Counted from the first letter of the stretch, positions 1-7,406 are shown. The stretch is DNA of 64,000 bases from Pseudomonas asiatica (GCF_040214835.1 NZ_CP157874.1:5110501-5174500); one strand, 5' to 3'. The notes: a model not told the origin generated them from the sequence alone. Program-made: numbers and translations.

Positions 1-165
1 TCGTCGTGTAGCACGTTGGGGGCAAAGCGACTAAAACTTACCCAACTCGTCCAAAGCACCCTGCCCGTCGGGCGGCTGCGGATTAACTCAGTAGACACGG
101 CTAAGCATGTAGTACCGACAGCGGAGTACTGGCGGACGGGGGTTCAAATCCCCCCGGCTCCACCA
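1..165 (+). ncRNA. ssrA: tmRNA (ssrA), 3' part
   Basis: Transfer-messenger RNA, which with SmpB rescues stalled ribosomes and tags the nascent peptide. Only the 3' portion lies in the window. Seen: the pseudoknot region, then the tRNA-like end with a T-arm (GGTTCAAATCC, 141-151), the acceptor strand and a genomically encoded CCA at 163-165. The tag-peptide reading frame lies upstream of the window. The 3' end of ssrA is a well-known integration site for islands, which matters because the genes just downstream look accessory. Confidence 0.95.
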
Positions 166-179
166 AATTCCAAGGAAGA

Positions 180-204
180 AGACGCCCTCGGGCGTCTTTT
201 TTTG
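180..204 (+). terminator. Rho-independent terminator of ssrA
   Basis: A GC-rich hairpin, GACGCC-CTC-GGGCGTC, is followed directly by a run of seven T residues 15 bases after the CCA end. Confidence 0.9.
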
Positions 205-332
205 TGCTTGGATTTTGGGCTGAGCGAGCCCGTAAAATCAGATTTAACCCCTTTCGCGTAGGACGTTTCCCAAAGATACTCCCAGCGCCTGTTTTCCATT
301 GCGGTCGTTTTTTCAGAGTTTTAGTCTCGTCG

Positions 333-470
333 GGTCGTTGTACATCAACGACCAGCTTTGACAGGCTGATGACGACCAAGCACACGGTTTTGCCTATGGC
401 GGCTGTGTGTGGGGCACCTCGTGTGCGCCGGTTTGGTCTTCACCGGTCTGTCAACCCATACACGGCTGCC
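333..470 (+). ncRNA. Putative structured 5' leader RNA of the DUF6124 gene (element A)
   Basis: Seen: a perfect 8-bp hairpin (333-340 with 346-353, loop TACAT), a 44-nt linker, then a 16-bp stem (398-413 with 455-470) with no mismatches but three G-U pairs. That stem encloses two smaller hairpins (414-417/423-426 and 428-432/442-446). The start codon at 519 follows 48 nt later. The same architecture is found on the other strand at 48021-48156 before a DUF3077 gene. Wobble-tolerant pairing suggests selection on RNA rather than DNA. Whether it is a cis leader or a separate small RNA is not decidable here. I do not recognise an Rfam family. Confidence 0.55.
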
Positions 471-518
471 ACCACTTGTTTGACAGCAAGCGCTGGTCGC
501 TCCACTGAGGACCAAAAT

Positions 519-761
519 ATGCTGAAGATTGTCCCCGACCCACCCCACCAACTCCATTCCCTGGAAGACACCATCATGCTGGCCTCGGACTACGCGCTCT
601 GTGCAGAAGCCGTAGCGCAGCAGGCAATGCTGATGCAGCCGCGATCGCCAGCGTCATTGTTGATCATGGCGTCGATGCACGAGCTTGAAGCCCTGCGCAA
701 ATTACTCGAATCAGCGCTGGCGCAAATACACAAGCCAGCGGCCTCGCAACCACTGCACTGA
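519..761 (+). CDS. DUF6124-type small protein
   Basis: An 80-residue soluble protein of the small Pseudomonas DUF6124 type, judged by its opening MLKIVPDPP and a single helical bundle of roughly 60 residues; function unknown. The start at 519 is chosen because GAGG lies 8 bases upstream and because family members begin with this motif; the open frame continues upstream only through the structured leader. The next gene (963) is another small Pseudomonas-restricted protein, separated by a REP pair. No signal peptide, membrane segment or catalytic motif is visible. Family assignment is from memory of the motif and is moderately secure. Confidence 0.75.
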   Translation: MLKIVPDPPHQLHSLEDTIMLASDYALCAEAVAQQAMLMQPRSPASLLIMASMHELEALRKLLESALAQIHKPAASQPLH

Positions 762-785
762 TTCACTTCATGCCAAGTGCTGTAT

Positions 786-888
786 CTGTGGGAGTGGGTT
801 CATCGAGGCGTCGAACCGCCGCGAAAAATCCAACGCGGTGCATGGCACCGGCTGCGCCGGTGTTCGCGGGTAAACCCGCTCCCACAGG
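786..888 (+). repeat. REP pair 1
   Basis: Two inverted copies of the P. putida REP core (CTGTGGGAGTGGG... and ...CCCGCTCCCACAG) surround a variable centre. It lies between the DUF6124 and DUF3077 genes. The left copy is degenerate. Confidence 0.8.
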
Positions 889-962
889 GCCCCTGCCATG
901 AGAACCGGGCTTGCCGGAGACAGGGGCAGCACAAGCACCTGCAACACGAGGGAGATAGATCA

Positions 963-1226
963 ATGGCCAACGAAGACACCCAATGCACAGTCGGTAAAAC
1001 CATCTTCTACCAAGGTGAAAACCAGACCCATCCACTGTTCCGCATCGAACCCGGCATACCCTGCCAGAACGCCCGTGAACAAGCCTCGGAACTGATGGGC
1101 TACGCGCGGGACCTGACCATCGACGGCCTGATGGAAGACAAACCGAAGCTGATCTGGGCCGCGCACTACCTCTGCGCCCTGGGCAAAGCACTGCTGGATG
1201 ATGCCGAACTCGGCATGATGCGCTGA
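963..1226 (+). CDS. DUF3077 domain protein
   Basis: An 87-residue soluble protein matching the DUF3077 family of pseudomonads; function unknown. The family core is visible as FYQGENQTHPLFRIE, then ASELMGYARDL, and the ending ALLDDAELGMMR. The start follows a GAGGGA ribosome site at about 947-952. It is strongly similar to the protein at 47706-47966 on the other strand: the two share YFYQGE/FYQGE, QTHPLFRI, AREQASELMGYARDL and ALLDDAELG. Unlike that paralogue it has no obvious structured leader of its own; a REP pair lies directly upstream. Confidence 0.85.
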   Translation: MANEDTQCTVGKTIFYQGENQTHPLFRIEPGIPCQNAREQASELMGYARDLTIDGLMEDKPKLIWAAHYLCALGKALLDDAELGMMR

Positions 1227-1459
1227 ACACCACACTGCCCTTCCCCGTGCTCGGCCAGCCTCAAAAACGGACTTCGCCCAACAGATACGGGGGTCAAAGG
1301 ACGAATGGTCGAAATGTGTCAGGCACGGGGAATTGCAGGGAGTTTTTTGCCACTACAGGCGTTTCAGCCAAGCGCGTTCGTCGTGGTGAAATGAACTTCA
1401 CTTTCTCGGCGTGTCAGATTAGGTCCTTGTCAAGCGAACTTCAGTAGAGGTACAGCCTT

Positions 1460-1738
1460 ATGAGCATGGCCACAATTGTAAGTGCCGTGATTTCCAGTCT
1501 CGCACCAAGTGTCTTTGACCATAACAGCCTGCAAGAACCCGGCGCGCATGTCTCTGCCGTCGAATATCACTATGGGATGGAAATCGATGTGAAACGGGTA
1601 TTGCAGCGCACCGACACATCCGACAAGACCGGTGTGGTACCGGTGACCGTAGTATATGAAGACAGTAAGGGCGAGATTCACAAGATCCGTTTCCTCGAAT
1701 GGGGTGGAAGCCCCGCCGCCCCTACTGGCACGGCCTGA
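1460..1738 (+). CDS. Hypothetical protein, 92 residues
   Basis: Not recognised. The frame opens after a good ribosome site (AGAGG, 10 bases upstream of ATG 1460). The product is soluble, with a mixed middle part (EYHYGMEIDVKRVLQR, then GVVPVTVVYEDSKGEIHKIRF) that reads like a small beta sheet. There is no signal peptide or membrane helix. The flanking 230-280 bases on each side hold no other gene, and the local composition is less GC-rich than the core genome, in keeping with the accessory character of the block after ssrA. It may be a fast-evolving lineage-specific gene. Confidence 0.55.
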   Translation: MSMATIVSAVISSLAPSVFDHNSLQEPGAHVSAVEYHYGMEIDVKRVLQRTDTSDKTGVVPVTVVYEDSKGEIHKIRFLEWGGSPAAPTGTA

Positions 1739-1847
1739 TCCGCTCGCCGTCAAAGTTCCAGGCCTCACCTGCCCCCCAGAAGTGGAAGTTAAACTCATAG
1801 GCACTTAGTGCGAATGATGTTTTTCGTTACCTGAAAATGGACATGAC

Positions 1848-1869
1848 CGAATGATTAAAAATTCATTCG
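1848..1869. repeat. Short inverted repeat upstream of the exported small protein
   Basis: CGAATGA (1848-1854) and TCATTCG (1863-1869) form a perfect 7-bp inverted repeat with an AT-rich 8-nt centre, 17 bases before the -35 element at 1886. It could be a regulator site; that is inference from position only. Confidence 0.35.
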
Positions 1870-1885
1870 AGAAACCACTATTACC

Positions 1886-1913
1886 TTGACAACCCAACCC
1901 TGCAATTTAATAG
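1886..1913 (+). promoter_or_regulatory. Sigma-70 type promoter
   Basis: A consensus -35 (TTGACA, 1886-1891) and a -10 (TAATAG, 1908-1913) with 16-base spacing lie in an AT-rich stretch about 100 bases before the gene at 2020. Confidence 0.5.
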
Positions 1914-2019
1914 ATAAACATCACTTGAATCTAGTTACAGCCAACAACAGCACGTTCTAATCAAACCGTGCTGGGTGTCATGCTGAGCAGTTGACAAAGT
2001 TTTACTTGAGGATACACAA

Positions 2020-2226
2020 ATGAAATCCATGAAAGTTCTGTTCGTAGCCGCCGCTCTGACCGCTTCTTCTCTGGCGATGGCCTCCGGCGGTGGTGATCGG
2101 ACCTTCGCACGCATGGAGTCAGCCCGCAAAGCCTCGATGCAGGCCTTCCAGCTCGCAGAGAAGCAGAAAGCAGAAGCCGCTGTAGCTGAAAGCAAAGCCA
2201 AGCCAGCCAATGACGCCAAGGGCTGA
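2020..2226 (+). CDS. Small exported protein
   Basis: A 68-residue protein with a clear Sec signal peptide (MKSMKVLFVAAALTASSLAMA, cleavage after about residue 21), leaving a mature peptide of about 47 residues rich in Ala, Lys and Glu that should form one amphipathic helix (GGGDRTFARMESARKASMQAF...). TGAGGA lies 8 bases upstream of the ATG. I recall similar small periplasmic proteins in Pseudomonas but no defined function. It has its own promoter and is monocistronic: the next gene is convergent. Confidence 0.75.
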   Translation: MKSMKVLFVAAALTASSLAMASGGGDRTFARMESARKASMQAFQLAEKQKAEAAVAESKAKPANDAKG

Positions 2227-2309
2227 TCGATATAGCGCGTCCTCCAGCCTGGTCATATAGCAGGCGTTTTCGATCCATACCGTCACCACCAGCGCATGAA
2301 CATATGCCG

Positions 2310-3764
2310 CTAGGGTCGGTACGCAGTGATCGGGGACAGGGGGACGCTCTGCGTGGCTTTGGCCATCTGGGTGATTTCCACCTGCAGTTGGTCTTTGCCG
2401 AGCAGGTAGTCGGCCAGTTTCTGCGAGAACGGCCAGTAGTTCAGGGTGGCAGTCAGGGTCAACGGACCGACGGCGTCGGTCGGTACCAGGAAGGAGAACT
2501 CGCCGATTTCGTAACCCTTGGGCAGTATGCGGTTGTCCGAGAGTATTTGCGTGGCATTCCACACCTCCACATCCAACGGATTACCGTCCTTGTCGCCTAT
2601 GTGCACTTTGAAGTTTCGCGTGTTGTCCTCGGTCTTGCCGTCCTTGATCGAGCCCAGCCGATAGAGCTCTCGCCCACTGGCATCCAGCACCTGGAAATCG
2701 ATCCACATCTCCCGGCCCTCCGGAAAGCCGGTCGGCAATTTGTGCCCGGCGCCGACGTTGGCAACCTTGACGGCTACCGAGGTGTATTGCCCGGGCGTGA
2801 TGACTGCCGGCGGTTGCTGGAAGGTTATTTCCGCTGCGCGCGCAAGCATGTCGCGCGCGCGTTGCGCGCCCTCTTCCTGGCCAAGATACTTGAGCATCAT
2901 GGCGTTGGCCCCGCTGAACCAATGCGAGGCTACATCTTCGCGGTCTGGCCCCATGATCGCGGCCTTACCCGCAAAACCCGGCATATGGCAACTTTGGCAA
3001 GTGATACCGTCAAGGCTGTACGCGCTCTCCTGCCACTCGTCATACGTGCGCTCGACCGCCACGCTGCTGAAGGGATGTGTGACGTTGTGGCAGGTGCCAC
3101 AAAAGTCCGAGCGCGTGTGTAGAGCGGAATATACGGTATCGTGATACGGCGACACGGCATCTTTGCGCGGGCCGAACTTGGTCGGTTTACCATGTGCCCT
3201 AGGGCTCAGAACATAGGCGCCATTATCGAGGCCTGTGCGGGTACTGATGTTGTGGCAGCTCTCGCAATCGACCCCAGGCATCGGATGATTCTTGGCGCTG
3301 TCTTCAATCGAGGAGCGATTGACTTGCGAATTGATCTGCCCGGTCGTGAGACCGATCGGGGTATGGCAGCCGGTGCAGAAGTTGTCGACCTTGCCTTCCG
3401 TGGCTGCACTCGCACGCTTGAGCAACGCCCGATAGATAGGTTCATCCCAGGCCTGGGACATCATTGATGAGCGCCACTGCTTGTAGATTTCCGTATGGCA
3501 AGCACCGCATACCTGGGCGTTGTCGAAGTCCTGCACATTGAGAACCAGGTTGCCGGGGGTATTGGCCCGATGCGGAAAGAACGGCATCGCGCCAGTCACA
3601 TGCATGAGCCTGGAGCGCGCCGGCTCCAGCCACTTTTCGTTACCTGGATTGTCATTGCCTTGAAGTTCGTCGGCTACCACCACCAGCGTAACCATCAGCA
3701 GGCAGGCCAGAAAACACAACTTCGGCAGCGCCCGCCGCACAAATGTATGCCTGGAGTGGCTCAT
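2310..3764 (-). CDS. Five-haem cytochrome c family protein
   Basis: A 484-residue periplasmic or membrane-anchored multihaem cytochrome. An N-terminal hydrophobic segment (residues about 12-31) is followed by five CXXCH haem sites: CGACH (86-90), CTGCH (130), CESCH (167), CGTCH (222) and CQSCH (256). The C-terminal half (about 310-460) is a beta-rich domain with the GAGHKLPTG motif seen in cytochrome c554-type proteins, where the His can serve as a haem ligand. I start at 3764 because GGGAG lies 6 bases upstream; a longer frame to 3857 has no ribosome site. Likely an electron-transfer protein; substrate unknown. No matching quinol oxidase or reductase subunit is adjacent. Confidence 0.85.
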   Translation of the reverse strand: MSHSRHTFVRRALPKLCFLACLLMVTLVVVADELQGNDNPGNEKWLEPARSRLMHVTGAMPFFPHRANTPGNLVLNVQDFDNAQVCGACHTEIYKQWRSSMMSQAWDEPIYRALLKRASAATEGKVDNFCTGCHTPIGLTTGQINSQVNRSSIEDSAKNHPMPGVDCESCHNISTRTGLDNGAYVLSPRAHGKPTKFGPRKDAVSPYHDTVYSALHTRSDFCGTCHNVTHPFSSVAVERTYDEWQESAYSLDGITCQSCHMPGFAGKAAIMGPDREDVASHWFSGANAMMLKYLGQEEGAQRARDMLARAAEITFQQPPAVITPGQYTSVAVKVANVGAGHKLPTGFPEGREMWIDFQVLDASGRELYRLGSIKDGKTEDNTRNFKVHIGDKDGNPLDVEVWNATQILSDNRILPKGYEIGEFSFLVPTDAVGPLTLTATLNYWPFSQKLADYLLGKDQLQVEITQMAKATQSVPLSPITAYRP

Positions 3765-4153
3765 AAGCATCTCCCTTGGGCGGTTGTAGAGGCGCGCAGC
3801 AATGCTTCTATTGAGTAGCCAGGGGTATTTGTGCCGCCAACCGATGGTTACCTGCAATCACTCAATAGGTACTGTCAGCTTCGCTGCTTCCCGACTCTGC
3901 ACCTTTGATGAACAGGATATGCTCACTCAGCAATTGGCTTGCCAGCCCCGCAAAAACATGTCGGGGCAACAGGAAGACCAGCAGACATTGTTCAGCGCTT
4001 GAAGCGCTCAGTTAATGGTGCCCACAAACTGCTGGGGTATCACACCCATTAGTGGGGCAACTCACCCCGAAGTCGGGGGGGTACGAATACGCTGCCTGGT
4101 TCCTGCGCCGCGGGAAGTTTCATTCTATTTACGCTTGAGTTGTGTCACAGCCA
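3765..4153. other. Intergenic stretch between cytochrome and membrane protein
   Basis: No convincing gene. Short G/C-rich palindromic bits are visible, for example CCCCG...CGGGG around 3953-3970, and the GGGGCAACTCACCCC area near 4053-4067. The cytochrome promoter should lie here, but I cannot place it. Confidence 0.4.
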
Positions 4154-4714
4154 CTATGAAGCCGTAGTTTCCACGGTGCCTGCCGTGCTGGCGACCACAA
4201 GCGCCACGATACAAGCCAGCAAAGCGAATGCCGTGAACACCGCCATCACATGCATGCATGGCATGACATGGTTCCAGGCTCGGGCTACCCCCAGAAAAGC
4301 GGCGAACAGCCAACCACTCATGGAGAACGCCCCCAAGAGTGCAAGGCGGCCGCGGTCGGAACCCGGTAACAAGACGAAAGGGGCTTTTTGCAACAACGGG
4401 AAGCCGATGCGATGTAACAGACCGCCGTTCAATGTCAGCAGCGCGACAACCGCAACCTTGGCCCAGAGCTTCTGGTTGAGCAAATACGCTGCGCCCTCGA
4501 GAAGATATCCCTGAAGTATCAACAACAGACCACTGCCCCAAAGAGCCAGTAACGCGAGGGTGGCAATTTTCCTGGTTTCTTCCAGGTACTCATGCTTTGC
4601 CTGATCCAGCGCTTCCTTGCGCCAACTCCAAAGCTTGTGATCGGCAAGCAAGACCCTACCGAGGGCAATACAGGTGGCGAGCAGATGAACATACACGAGG
4701 AGCATCTTCAGCAT
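4154..4714 (-). CDS. Integral membrane protein of unknown function
   Basis: A 186-residue protein with four to five predicted membrane helices: an N-terminal helix MLLVYVHLLATCIALGRVL, one near ALLALWGSGLLLILQGYLL, one at KVAVVALLTLNGGLLHRIG, and two towards the C terminus (FSMSGWLFAAFLGVARAW and AVFTAFALLACIVALVVA). His residues within or near helices (VHLL, LLHRIG, MHVMAV) would suit a b-type haem or electron-transfer partner for the adjacent multihaem cytochrome, which is transcribed in the same direction downstream. That link is inference. The ATG has a weak AGAAGG site. No family is recognised. Confidence 0.75.
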   Translation of the reverse strand: MLKMLLVYVHLLATCIALGRVLLADHKLWSWRKEALDQAKHEYLEETRKIATLALLALWGSGLLLILQGYLLEGAAYLLNQKLWAKVAVVALLTLNGGLLHRIGFPLLQKAPFVLLPGSDRGRLALLGAFSMSGWLFAAFLGVARAWNHVMPCMHVMAVFTAFALLACIVALVVASTAGTVETTAS

Positions 4715-5022
4715 TATTTTTATGACCTTCTTTTTATATGGACAATGCTCTCCTTGCGTCCTGAAATTTAATCTTAATGATACCGATTAACAGCTGCAAC
4801 ATAAAGTTTCAAACCCACCGGACCAGCATCTTGACGGATTGGTCTACTTTTTATAGGGATCTCGGCTGCCCAGTTCAGTGGCGATCAAGCGATCAACAGG
4901 CTCATCGAGGAATTTCGAGTGGATATCAATATCATCCACTCGACTCCAGAACCGGGGGCGGGCTGTAAAACGAAACGTCCCGGCTCCTCGGCCCCTGTGC
5001 AAACTCATGGCCTTCACTGCGT
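4715..5022. other. Non-coding or doubtful stretch, AT-richer
   Basis: No secure gene. A 10-bp perfect inverted repeat lies at 4915-4924 and 4934-4943 (TCGAGTGGAT / ATCCACTCGA). A short minus-strand frame of 54-60 codons (4844 to 5008 or 5026) lies just after the ADP-ribosylglycohydrolase stop and could be a third, coupled small gene, because a TTG overlaps the stop as TTGA. It has no ribosome site or recognisable motif, so I do not call it. Confidence 0.4.
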
Positions 5023-6075
5023 TCAACTACCCGGATAAGCCAGTTCGATCTGCTGATCGAACTCCCCGCCAACCCCACAATACTCCCGCGGAATGCGCTC
5101 GATATCTTCGGCTACCTGCGCAATCACCTGGCGCAGTTCCAGGTGCTCGAGCCAGCGGCCAGGAATAGCGGCAGCACCATGTTGCGCACCCAGCAAGTGC
5201 CCGGCGACCAACCCGGTACTGCTGCTGTCGCCGCTGTGATTCACCGCCATGGCTACCCCTTCTTCGAGTGACCGAGCTGTCAGCGCACACCACAACCCAA
5301 CCGCCAGCACCTGGTCAGCGACCCAAGCAGCGCCAAAATCGTCAATGCGTTGCGGGGTGGGTGTATAGCCCTCGTAATAGAAGAACAGCACGCGCTCGAT
5401 CAGGCTGCGCGTTTCTTCCATGCCAGGCACCTGCCCGTACCTGGCCAGGCTCTGAGTCACAGCGTGCTCCACGCTATCTTGTCGATCGACAATGCGCTGG
5501 AGAATGTCGGCGAACAGCCCTGCCGCCAGGTATCCGGTGGGATGTCCGTGCGTCAGTCGACCGGACTGCGCCGCGTAGTCAAATGCATGGGCAAAGAATG
5601 CACAGGGTGCAACCCGTACCAGGGCACCGCAGCCCTTGCTGTTGTTTTCGGCAACCGCACCCAGCCGCCCGCTGCTCTTGAGCGCATTCAGGCAAGTTGC
5701 GTCGGGGGCGCGGCGCGACCAGAGCTCCACGTGCTTGATCAGCCAGCCATCCGTGGTCACCGGTATCGTCGAGGGGTAATCCTGTGTCATCAGCCAGCGC
5801 AGCAACGCGTGATGAATAATGCTGGGGACATGCCGGGGCTGCCGTGAGCTCCCAAGCACATAAGCCCGCAGCAAGCCTTCAGCGGTGAACAGCATCATCT
5901 GCGTATCGTCGCTGATCGCACCGGTAATGCCGTAGGCCGGGGCAAGATCAATGATGCCCTGCGCGCCGAACCTGGCCTTGATCACAGGCCACTCGAGAAA
6001 CTCCACGGGGGCGCCAAGCGCGTCTCCCACTGCGCCACCCAGCAGGCAGCCTTTGATCCGTTCAAGTCTGTTCAT
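5023..6075 (-). CDS. ADP-ribosylglycohydrolase (DraG/ARH fold)
   Basis: A 350-residue all-helical hydrolase family that removes ADP-ribose from proteins, nucleic acids or small molecules using two Mg ions. Visible family motifs are KGCLLGGAVGDALGAPVEF near the N terminus, the first metal site AISDDTQMMLF, and the C-terminal site NHSGDSSSTG. In most relatives I know the last motif reads GDSDSTG or GDTDT, so a metal-binding Asp appears replaced by Ser here; activity may be altered or lost. I start at 6075 (GGGAAG 4-5 bases upstream); a longer frame to 6213 runs through the upstream gene. It is the second gene of a two-gene operon 11 bases after 6087-6344, divergent from a WYL regulator. Confidence 0.88.
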   Translation of the reverse strand: MNRLERIKGCLLGGAVGDALGAPVEFLEWPVIKARFGAQGIIDLAPAYGITGAISDDTQMMLFTAEGLLRAYVLGSSRQPRHVPSIIHHALLRWLMTQDYPSTIPVTTDGWLIKHVELWSRRAPDATCLNALKSSGRLGAVAENNSKGCGALVRVAPCAFFAHAFDYAAQSGRLTHGHPTGYLAAGLFADILQRIVDRQDSVEHAVTQSLARYGQVPGMEETRSLIERVLFFYYEGYTPTPQRIDDFGAAWVADQVLAVGLWCALTARSLEEGVAMAVNHSGDSSSTGLVAGHLLGAQHGAAAIPGRWLEHLELRQVIAQVAEDIERIPREYCGVGGEFDQQIELAYPGS

Positions 6076-6086
6076 GTCTTCCCTTG

Positions 6087-6344
6087 TCACTTTTCTGCAG
6101 AAACCAGGTTCTGCAAAAGCACCAGCTTGCTTTGCAGCTGCGCGATGTGCGCTTTGTCGGCACGCTGTGCCGAGCGTAGCTCCCGGTTTTCCATCTCCCA
6201 TATCCGCGCCCAACGCGCGTCCTGGCGACAGGCGAAAACCAGGTGCCAGATTTCTCGCAATCGCAGGTACTGCATCAGGAGCACCACCAGGATCACCCCG
6301 ATCAACACCAACGCTCCTGTTGAAACCGCTTCAGACATGGTCAT
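6087..6344 (-). CDS. Small single-span membrane protein with coiled coil
   Basis: An 85-residue protein. The N terminus is a membrane helix (ALVLIGVILVVLLMQYLRL, about residues 10-28). The rest is charged and helical, ending in a likely coiled coil (MENRELRSAQRADKAHIAQLQSKLVLLQNLV). GGAAG precedes the ATG at 6344 by 5 bases; a second ATG two codons on is possible. It is co-transcribed with the ADP-ribosylglycohydrolase and may tether or regulate it at the membrane (inference). No family recognised. Confidence 0.75.
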   Translation of the reverse strand: MTMSEAVSTGALVLIGVILVVLLMQYLRLREIWHLVFACRQDARWARIWEMENRELRSAQRADKAHIAQLQSKLVLLQNLVSAEK

Positions 6345-6463
6345 GTCCACTTCCTTTCGTGACTTCAATTTATTTCGAAGACAGGAACACGATATGTAGT
6401 GTTTAGTGACAGGTCTAGAATGTAGACTTATACAGGTAAAGTTATCGCGCACATGGAGAGGGT
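6345..6463. promoter_or_regulatory. Divergent control region of the WYL / ADP-ribosylglycohydrolase module
   Basis: A 119-bp AT-rich gap serves both operons. Seen: ACAGG repeated at 6381, 6410 and 6432; TGTAG repeated at 6395 and 6421; and a small inverted repeat TGTA-N6-TACA at 6421-6434. These are candidate operators for the WYL protein, which by analogy with BrxR/CapW would repress its own divergent promoter region. Confidence 0.45.
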
Positions 6464-7339
6464 ATGAAACGCAAGCAATCCATCGAGCAGGTACGCTGGG
6501 ACCTGGCACTTCGCTATCGCTTGATCGAGACCGTTGCCTGGTGGGAAGGCCGGCTGACCACGGGCCACCTGATGCAGAGCTTTGGCATCAGCCGCCAGCA
6601 GGCGTCGAAGGACATCAATACCTACATCACCGAACATGCGCCCAAAAACTTGACATATGACAAGCAGCTCAAGGGCTATGTACCAAGCAAGCAGTTCAAG
6701 CCGCTGTTCATCGACGACAGCGCCAGCGCCTACCTGCACCTGCTTTATCAGAACAATGAGCGGGCCCCGCACATCGACGGGCTGGCACTGGCCTATGCGC
6801 ATACCCGGGTGCTGGAAGTGCCGGACCGGCCTATTCGCCCGGAAGTGCTGCGCCCCTTGCTCAAGGCCTGCCGTGAAGGTTTGCGCCTGGAAACCGAATA
6901 CGTGTCCTTCAACACCCCCAACGTGGAGGTGCGCCTCATCGCCCCGCACACGCTTGTCTACACCGGCATGCGCTGGCACGTGAGGGCTTACTGCGAAAAG
7001 AACGGCCAGTATCGCGACTTCGTCCTCAGCCGCCTGCGTGGGCAGCCAGACTTGCTCGACCAATCGCCGAACACGCGCGAGCAGGATGAAGACTGGAATG
7101 TCGAGGTGCCGGTCATCTTCGAACCTGACGGGCGATTGAACGCGGCGCAGAAGGCAATCATCGAAACCGACTTCGGCATGACGCAGGGGCAATTGGTGGT
7201 GCCCAGCCGCAGGGCGCTGGTGAAGTACGTGCTGCAGCGTTACCAGATCGACCACCGCAACCTGGCAGTACTTCCCGAGGCGCAGCAATTGGTGGTGAGC
7301 AACCTCAAGGAACTGAAGCCATGGCTGTTGAATGACTGA
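6464..7339 (+). CDS. WYL-domain transcriptional regulator, BrxR/CapW-like
   Basis: A 291-residue regulator. The N-terminal winged helix (about 10-60) contains RYRLIETVAWWEGRLTTGHLMQSFGISRQQASKDI, closely resembling the opening of BrxR and CapW, repressors of BREX and CBASS defence operons. The middle WYL domain (about 125-205) has LVYTGMRWHVRAYCEKNGQYRDFVLSRL, with W-H-V in place of W-Y-L, and a C-terminal WCX-like dimerisation part follows. WYL domains sense nucleic acid or nucleotide ligands. The gene is divergent from the small membrane protein and ADP-ribosylglycohydrolase genes and probably controls them. A GGAGAGGG ribosome site precedes the ATG. Confidence 0.88.
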   Translation: MKRKQSIEQVRWDLALRYRLIETVAWWEGRLTTGHLMQSFGISRQQASKDINTYITEHAPKNLTYDKQLKGYVPSKQFKPLFIDDSASAYLHLLYQNNERAPHIDGLALAYAHTRVLEVPDRPIRPEVLRPLLKACREGLRLETEYVSFNTPNVEVRLIAPHTLVYTGMRWHVRAYCEKNGQYRDFVLSRLRGQPDLLDQSPNTREQDEDWNVEVPVIFEPDGRLNAAQKAIIETDFGMTQGQLVVPSRRALVKYVLQRYQIDHRNLAVLPEAQQLVVSNLKELKPWLLND

Positions 7340-7406
7340 TTGTCGAATGCCGCGACGAGGGGCTCGATGCCCCCAGTCGCTGTGTCGTGGTGCCCCGCCG
7401 TACGCT

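Noticed and set aside
204..518. Upstream extension of the DUF6124 reading frame to 204
   Set aside because: The extension crosses the structured leader, has no ribosome site, and the family N terminus begins at 519.
3802..4002. 66-codon plus-strand frame upstream of the cytochrome gene
   Set aside because: No ribosome site; it overlaps the cytochrome leader, and composition is not coding-like.
4844..5026. Short minus-strand frame coupled to the ADP-ribosylglycohydrolase stop
   Set aside because: TTG start overlapping the stop is suggestive, but there is no ribosome site, recognisable motif or clear coding bias.
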